NCBI GenBank assembly: GCA_945637225.1
Contig: CALZDE010000095.1
Coordinates: 1 to 7,741 of the forward strand
Direction: 5' to 3'
DNA: 7,741 nucleotides
Source of the DNA: an uncultured Selenomonadaceae bacterium
Lineage (GTDB): Bacteria > Bacillota > Negativicutes > Selenomonadales > Selenomonadaceae
The notes under the pieces: generated by a model
Seen by the model: only the letters and a program-made list of their open reading frames with translations
Databases searched by the model: none
Told to the model about the DNA's origin: nothing
In this document: in pieces, positions 5,043 to 7,741 of the stretch
Layout of the letters: each line of letters starts with the position of its first letter
Numbering within the stretch: the first letter of the stretch is position 1
Made by a program: the position numbers and the translations under genes

Positions 5043-6959
5043 ATGGTAAACAGAGGATTGATGGCACAGCAGAAACAGCGTTATTTGGAGCTTTTATCTG
5101 AAAAATATCCAACAAAGGAGTCCGTATATTCCCGTTTAATAAATCTTCAGGCAAGACTTGTCATGCCGAAAGGCGTAGAGCATTTTGTCAGTGACCTTCA
5201 TGGCGAGTATGAGCTGTTCTATCATATTCTGAATAATTGTTCGGGTGTCATAAAGGAAAAGGTTGATTATGTATTTGGCGAACACATGACTAAAGAGGAA
5301 AAAGCCGAGTTCTGCACCTTGGTTTATTATCCTCGTGAAAAGATAGACCAGATAAGGGCAGAGAGGAAAGACACTCCGCACTGGTACGAAGAACAGCTGA
5401 CTAGAATGCTGGAAGTATGTAAGATGATGAGCTACAAATTCCCTATGCGAAAGGTAAGGGATTTTATACCTGATAATTACAAGGATGTTCTTGTGGAGCT
5501 TCTTAGCACCCACCCAGAGGCAGACAAGGCACAGTTCCGCTTCAATAAGAGCCTTATTAATATGATTGTGCAGGTGGAAGGGGCGGCAGACTTCATAGTC
5601 ATAATGACACAGCTGATAAAGCGGATGGCAGTAGACCACCTTCATATAGTAGGAGATTTCTTCGACAGGGGAAGCAGACCTGATGCTATTATGGACAGGG
5701 TAATGGAATTTCACTCCTTAGATATACAGTGGGGAAATCACGACTGCTTATGGATGGGAGCGGCTTGTGGAAGTGAGGTATGTATTGCAGGTGTGGTAAG
5801 AAACAGCCTTCATTACAAGAATACAGATGTTCTAGAACGTGGGTACGGTATAAGCATAAGGCCCCTGTTTACAATGGCTAGCAGGCTTTATTCCGATAAA
5901 AATCCATTGAAGGCGGCTGAAATTGCCATTTCGATGATTATGTTTAAGCTGGAAGGCCAGCTGATTCAGAGAAATCCTGATTTCCATATGACTCACCGTA
6001 TGCTGCTTAATTTTATAGATTTTGATAATTCTACGATAGAGCTGAATGGTAAAAAATATGATATTTCCCATGGCGAATATTTTAAAACCATAAATCCTCA
6101 GAATCCTTATGAGCTTTCAACAGAGGAAAATGAAGTGATCGAGGAATTAAAGTCATTTTTCTTAGAGAGTGAGAAATTGCAGAATCATGTGGATTTTCTT
6201 TACAGAAAAGGCGGTATGTACACCTGCTTCAACGGCAATCTTCTCTTTCATGGCTGTGTGCCTATGGACGAGGAAGGAATTTTCAAGATTGTTAATTTTG
6301 GCGGTAAAATATATAAGGGCAGGGAATACTTTGATTTCTGCGACCAGATGGCAAGAAGGGCATACCATGAAAAAAGGCAGGACGCATTAGATTTCATGTG
6401 GTTCTTGTGGTGCGGACTCTTGGCACCTACTGCCGGCAGGGAATTTCATACCTTTGAAGCGATGTTCATAGACGATACTTCGACACACAAGGAGCCGAAT
6501 GACCCTTATTTCCAGCTGATTGATGATGTGGATGTCTGTGAGGATGTCCTGAGAGAATTTGGGCTTGACCCGAAGGAAGGTCATATTATAAATGGGCATG
6601 TGCCGGTCAAGGTAAAGAAGGGCGAAACTCCGCTTAGGGGCGGTGGCAAGGCGCTTGTAATAGATGGCGGTTTTTGCAGGGCATATCATCAGAAAACAGG
6701 AATTTCAGGCTATACGCTTATTTCCAATTCACGCAGTATGAGGCTTCTGGCGCATAACAACGTAGCGGATGTAAGAATTGCCTTAAAGGAAAATAAGGAT
6801 ATTGAGTCGGTATCTGAAACCATAGAAATTCAGTCAAAGACAACGGAAATGAAGGATACAGACAAGGGTCATATCATGCAGGCGGAAATCAATGATTTGT
6901 ATAATCTGCTTAATGCCTACAGAAACGGTACAGTAAAGCCTCGCCAGTACATCCACTGA
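5043..6959 (+). CDS. fbp: Fructose-1,6-bisphosphatase, class III
   Basis: This cytoplasmic gluconeogenic enzyme hydrolyses fructose 1,6-bisphosphate to fructose 6-phosphate and phosphate. The 638-residue product is close to the Bacillus subtilis Fbp length (about 670) and has the metallophosphoesterase signatures in order: SDLHGEY (50-56, metal-binding Asp51 and His53), GDFFDRG (204-210, Asp205), GNHD (231-234, Asn232, His233), HGEYF near 343, FHGCVP (402-407) and GHVPV (518-522). The long insert between the first two motifs (about 57-203) is typical of this Firmicutes class and separates it from the unrelated GlpX and classical FBPases. The start at 5043 is chosen from the Shine-Dalgarno. 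The gene stands alone: a flagellin terminator ends 17 nt before it, leaving no room for a promoter after the hairpin. It has no visible terminator of its own before the toxin-antitoxin promoter, whose -35 begins 10 nt past the stop. Confidence 0.96.
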   Translation: MVNRGLMAQQKQRYLELLSEKYPTKESVYSRLINLQARLVMPKGVEHFVSDLHGEYELFYHILNNCSGVIKEKVDYVFGEHMTKEEKAEFCTLVYYPREKIDQIRAERKDTPHWYEEQLTRMLEVCKMMSYKFPMRKVRDFIPDNYKDVLVELLSTHPEADKAQFRFNKSLINMIVQVEGAADFIVIMTQLIKRMAVDHLHIVGDFFDRGSRPDAIMDRVMEFHSLDIQWGNHDCLWMGAACGSEVCIAGVVRNSLHYKNTDVLERGYGISIRPLFTMASRLYSDKNPLKAAEIAISMIMFKLEGQLIQRNPDFHMTHRMLLNFIDFDNSTIELNGKKYDISHGEYFKTINPQNPYELSTEENEVIEELKSFFLESEKLQNHVDFLYRKGGMYTCFNGNLLFHGCVPMDEEGIFKIVNFGGKIYKGREYFDFCDQMARRAYHEKRQDALDFMWFLWCGLLAPTAGREFHTFEAMFIDDTSTHKEPNDPYFQLIDDVDVCEDVLREFGLDPKEGHIINGHVPVKVKKGETPLRGGGKALVIDGGFCRAYHQKTGISGYTLISNSRSMRLLAHNNVADVRIALKENKDIESVSETIEIQSKTTEMKDTDKGHIMQAEINDLYNLLNAYRNGTVKPRQYIH

Positions 6960-6969
6960 TGTATCTATC

Positions 6970-6998
6970 TTGACAAAAATGTGTATTTGATATAGTAT
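6970..6998 (+). promoter_or_regulatory. Promoter of the toxin-antitoxin operon
   Basis: A perfect TTGACA -35 lies at 6970-6975. The -10 is either TATAGT (6991-6996, five of six, 15-nt spacer) or TAGTAT (6993-6998, four of six, 17-nt spacer). The -10 region is buried in the left arm of the operator-like inverted repeat, as expected for an autorepressed antitoxin promoter. Confidence 0.7.
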
Positions 6999-7024
6999 CT
7001 AATTAGATATTTGATTAGATACTA
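6993..7024 (+). promoter_or_regulatory. Operator-like inverted repeat with three half-sites
   Basis: Perfect 11-bp arms lie at 6993-7003 and 7014-7024. Inside is a second perfect 14-bp palindrome, TATCTAATTAGATA (6996-7009). The half-site ATTAGATA therefore occurs three times: inverted at 6996-7003 and direct at 7002-7009 and 7014-7021, the direct pair 12 nt apart. The array overlaps the -10 and ends just before the Shine-Dalgarno. It is the likely binding site of the Phd/YefM-type antitoxin, alone or with toxin. Confidence 0.7.
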
Positions 7025-7027
7025 AAT

Positions 7028-7033
7028 GAGGTG
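7028..7033 (+). promoter_or_regulatory. Ribosome binding site that fixes the antitoxin start
   Basis: GAGGTG lies 6 nt before ATG 7040. The in-frame GTG at 7031 is part of this Shine-Dalgarno itself, so it is not the start. Confidence 0.75.
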
Positions 7034-7039
7034 AATTAT

Positions 7040-7366
7040 ATGACTACAGCAGTTGTAACAGCGGATTTTAAGGCAAATTTAAAATATTATTTTGATGTAG
7101 CTGTAAATGGCAATAGTGTAATTATTACACGTCCCAAAAAGAAAAATGCAGTTTTGATAAGTGAAGAAGAATATAACAGACTTCAAGAAATAAAGGACAA
7201 ATATTATATTTCTGAGTTAGAGGAGAATAATGTTTTGTTGGCAGAAGCATTGGAGCGTATACAGAAAAATCCTGATATGAAAACTATATCTGAAGCAGAT
7301 GTGATGGCTGAACTTGGAATTACCGAAGCTGATTTAGATAGTGCAGAGGATGTGGTAATTGAATGA
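7040..7366 (+). CDS. Phd/YefM-family antitoxin of a type II toxin-antitoxin pair
   Basis: This 108-residue protein would bind and neutralise the toxin encoded next to it and repress the shared promoter. The N-terminal half (about 1-50) has the Phd/YefM fold pattern: VTADFKANLKYYFDVAVNG, then VIITRPKKKNAVLISEEEYNRL, which contributes the dimer and DNA-binding surface. The C-terminal half (about 55-108) is acidic and probably disordered until it wraps the toxin. At 108 residues it is slightly longer than the usual 80-95. The start is ATG 7040 rather than the longer GTG 7031. Its stop codon overlaps the toxin start (ATGA, 7363-7366), a sign of translational coupling. The gene is more A+T-rich than fbp, consistent with a mobile accessory module. 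Confidence 0.92.
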   Translation: MTTAVVTADFKANLKYYFDVAVNGNSVIITRPKKKNAVLISEEEYNRLQEIKDKYYISELEENNVLLAEALERIQKNPDMKTISEADVMAELGITEADLDSAEDVVIE

Positions 7367-7692
7367 ACTGGACAGTCAGTTATTTGCCAGAAGCAAAAGA
7401 AGACTTGAAAAAGCTTGATGGTTCAATAAGAGGGCAGGTGATTAAAGGTATACGTAAGGTAGCACAAAATCCACTACCTAAAACGGAAAATGGATACGGC
7501 TCTCCTTTGGGCAATAAAAATGGTGCAGATTTAGCTGGCCTGTTGAAAATTAAATTTCTTAATATTGGCATTCGCGTAGTGTATAAGCTTGTAAAACAGG
7601 ATAATGATATGAAGATAATAATTATATCTGCGAGAGCGGATAATGCAGTGTATAAGGAAGCGGCTAACAGGAGAAAGTCGAATAATTTATAG
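7363..7692 (+). CDS. RelE/ParE-superfamily toxin
   Basis: This 109-residue protein has the small alpha/beta fold typical of the RelE/ParE toxins: SYLPEAKEDLKKLD (6-19) at the start, a helix through IRGQVIKGIRKVAQNP, then LAGLLKIKFLNIGIRVVYKL (57-76) and IIIISARADNAVYKEA (85-100). Arg71, Arg91 and Tyr97 occupy the places where RelE-type mRNA interferases carry the Arg and Tyr residues of the active site, and Lys62 and Lys64 add basic surface. It most likely cleaves mRNA at the ribosome, but a ParE-like gyrase inhibitor cannot be excluded by sequence alone. No separate Shine-Dalgarno is needed, since its ATG overlaps the antitoxin stop by 4 nt. A hairpin follows 15 nt past the stop. Confidence 0.9.
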   Translation: MNWTVSYLPEAKEDLKKLDGSIRGQVIKGIRKVAQNPLPKTENGYGSPLGNKNGADLAGLLKIKFLNIGIRVVYKLVKQDNDMKIIIISARADNAVYKEAANRRKSNNL

Positions 7693-7707
7693 AAATGAAA
7701 AATATCC

Positions 7708-7741
7708 CCTGTCTAAGCAAACATTGTGTTTGTCCGATAGG
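7708..7741 (+). terminator. Probable terminator of the toxin-antitoxin operon, cut by the window edge
   Basis: The lower stem pairs 7708-7713 with 7736-7741 (one G-T wobble). The upper stem pairs CAAACA (7718-7723) with TGTTTG (7727-7732) over a 3-nt loop, with a small internal loop between them. The sequence before the stem (AAAAATATCCCC) suggests the T run lies just past the window, so termination cannot be confirmed here. Confidence 0.5.

Noticed and set aside
5136..5714. A 192-codon open frame on the minus strand within fbp
   Set aside because: It lies wholly opposite the catalytic region of fbp, has no family resemblance and reads as a composition shadow. The same holds for shorter opposite-strand frames at 1489-1689, 3399-3602, 5832-6071, 6162-6368, 6387-6689 and 7380-7571.
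1..7741. CRISPR arrays, tRNA or rRNA genes, insertion sequences, integrases
   Set aside because: I looked for regularly spaced repeats, cloverleaf or CCA-type ends and transposase or integrase motifs and saw none.

Overview
The window looks like a chromosomal segment of a moderately A+T-rich, anaerobic, flagellated Bacillota bacterium. The main reasons are a full-length class III (Fbp-type metallophosphoesterase) fructose-1,6-bisphosphatase, which is mostly a Firmicutes enzyme, strong AGGAGG-type ribosome binding sites, and a flagellin gene with a sigma-28/sigma-D-like promoter. A gut or rumen Negativicutes or Clostridia member would fit, but the sequence alone does not settle the lineage.

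Layout: (1) 1-130: probable C-terminal tail of an upstream gene and its Rho-independent terminator. (2) 143-1847, plus strand: an extended -10 promoter drives an A+T-rich class III Fic protein (HPFREGNGRSTR motif and its own C-terminal SYYYEG inhibitory motif), followed 45 nt later by a soluble, acidic coiled-coil protein of unknown function. (3) 1854-2957, minus strand: a single-pass membrane protein with a DUF2939-like N-terminal segment, converging on the coiled-coil gene. Its terminator lies inside the last codons of that neighbour. (4) 2958-3128: divergent promoters. (5) 3129-3584, plus: a YdjM/DUF457-type membrane-bound putative hydrolase. (6) 3657-4973, plus: flagellin, with a sigma-28-like promoter and two CsrA-like sites in the leader, then a strong terminator. 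(7) 5043-6959, plus: fructose-1,6-bisphosphatase. (8) 6970-7741: a Phd/YefM-RelE/ParE toxin-antitoxin operon with a multi-half-site operator and a hairpin cut by the window edge.

The genes do not form one pathway. Flagellin and Fbp are core functions. The Fic protein and the type II toxin-antitoxin pair are accessory modules, visibly richer in A+T than their neighbours. The best-supported regulatory story is at flagellin: a motility sigma-factor promoter, then two CsrA-type sites 19 nt apart, the second covering the Shine-Dalgarno. This layout resembles Bacillus subtilis hag under FliW-CsrA control. The flagellin also differs at residues aligned with the TLR5-contact positions of Salmonella FliC.

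Four start codons (coiled-coil protein, flagellin, Fbp, antitoxin) appear to lie downstream of the longest possible open frame, because the Shine-Dalgarno abuts, follows or overlaps the first start codon. I did not find a wholly new multi-gene system. The most novel-looking items are the Fic/coiled-coil pair, the terminator inside a convergent coding sequence, and the flagellin leader.
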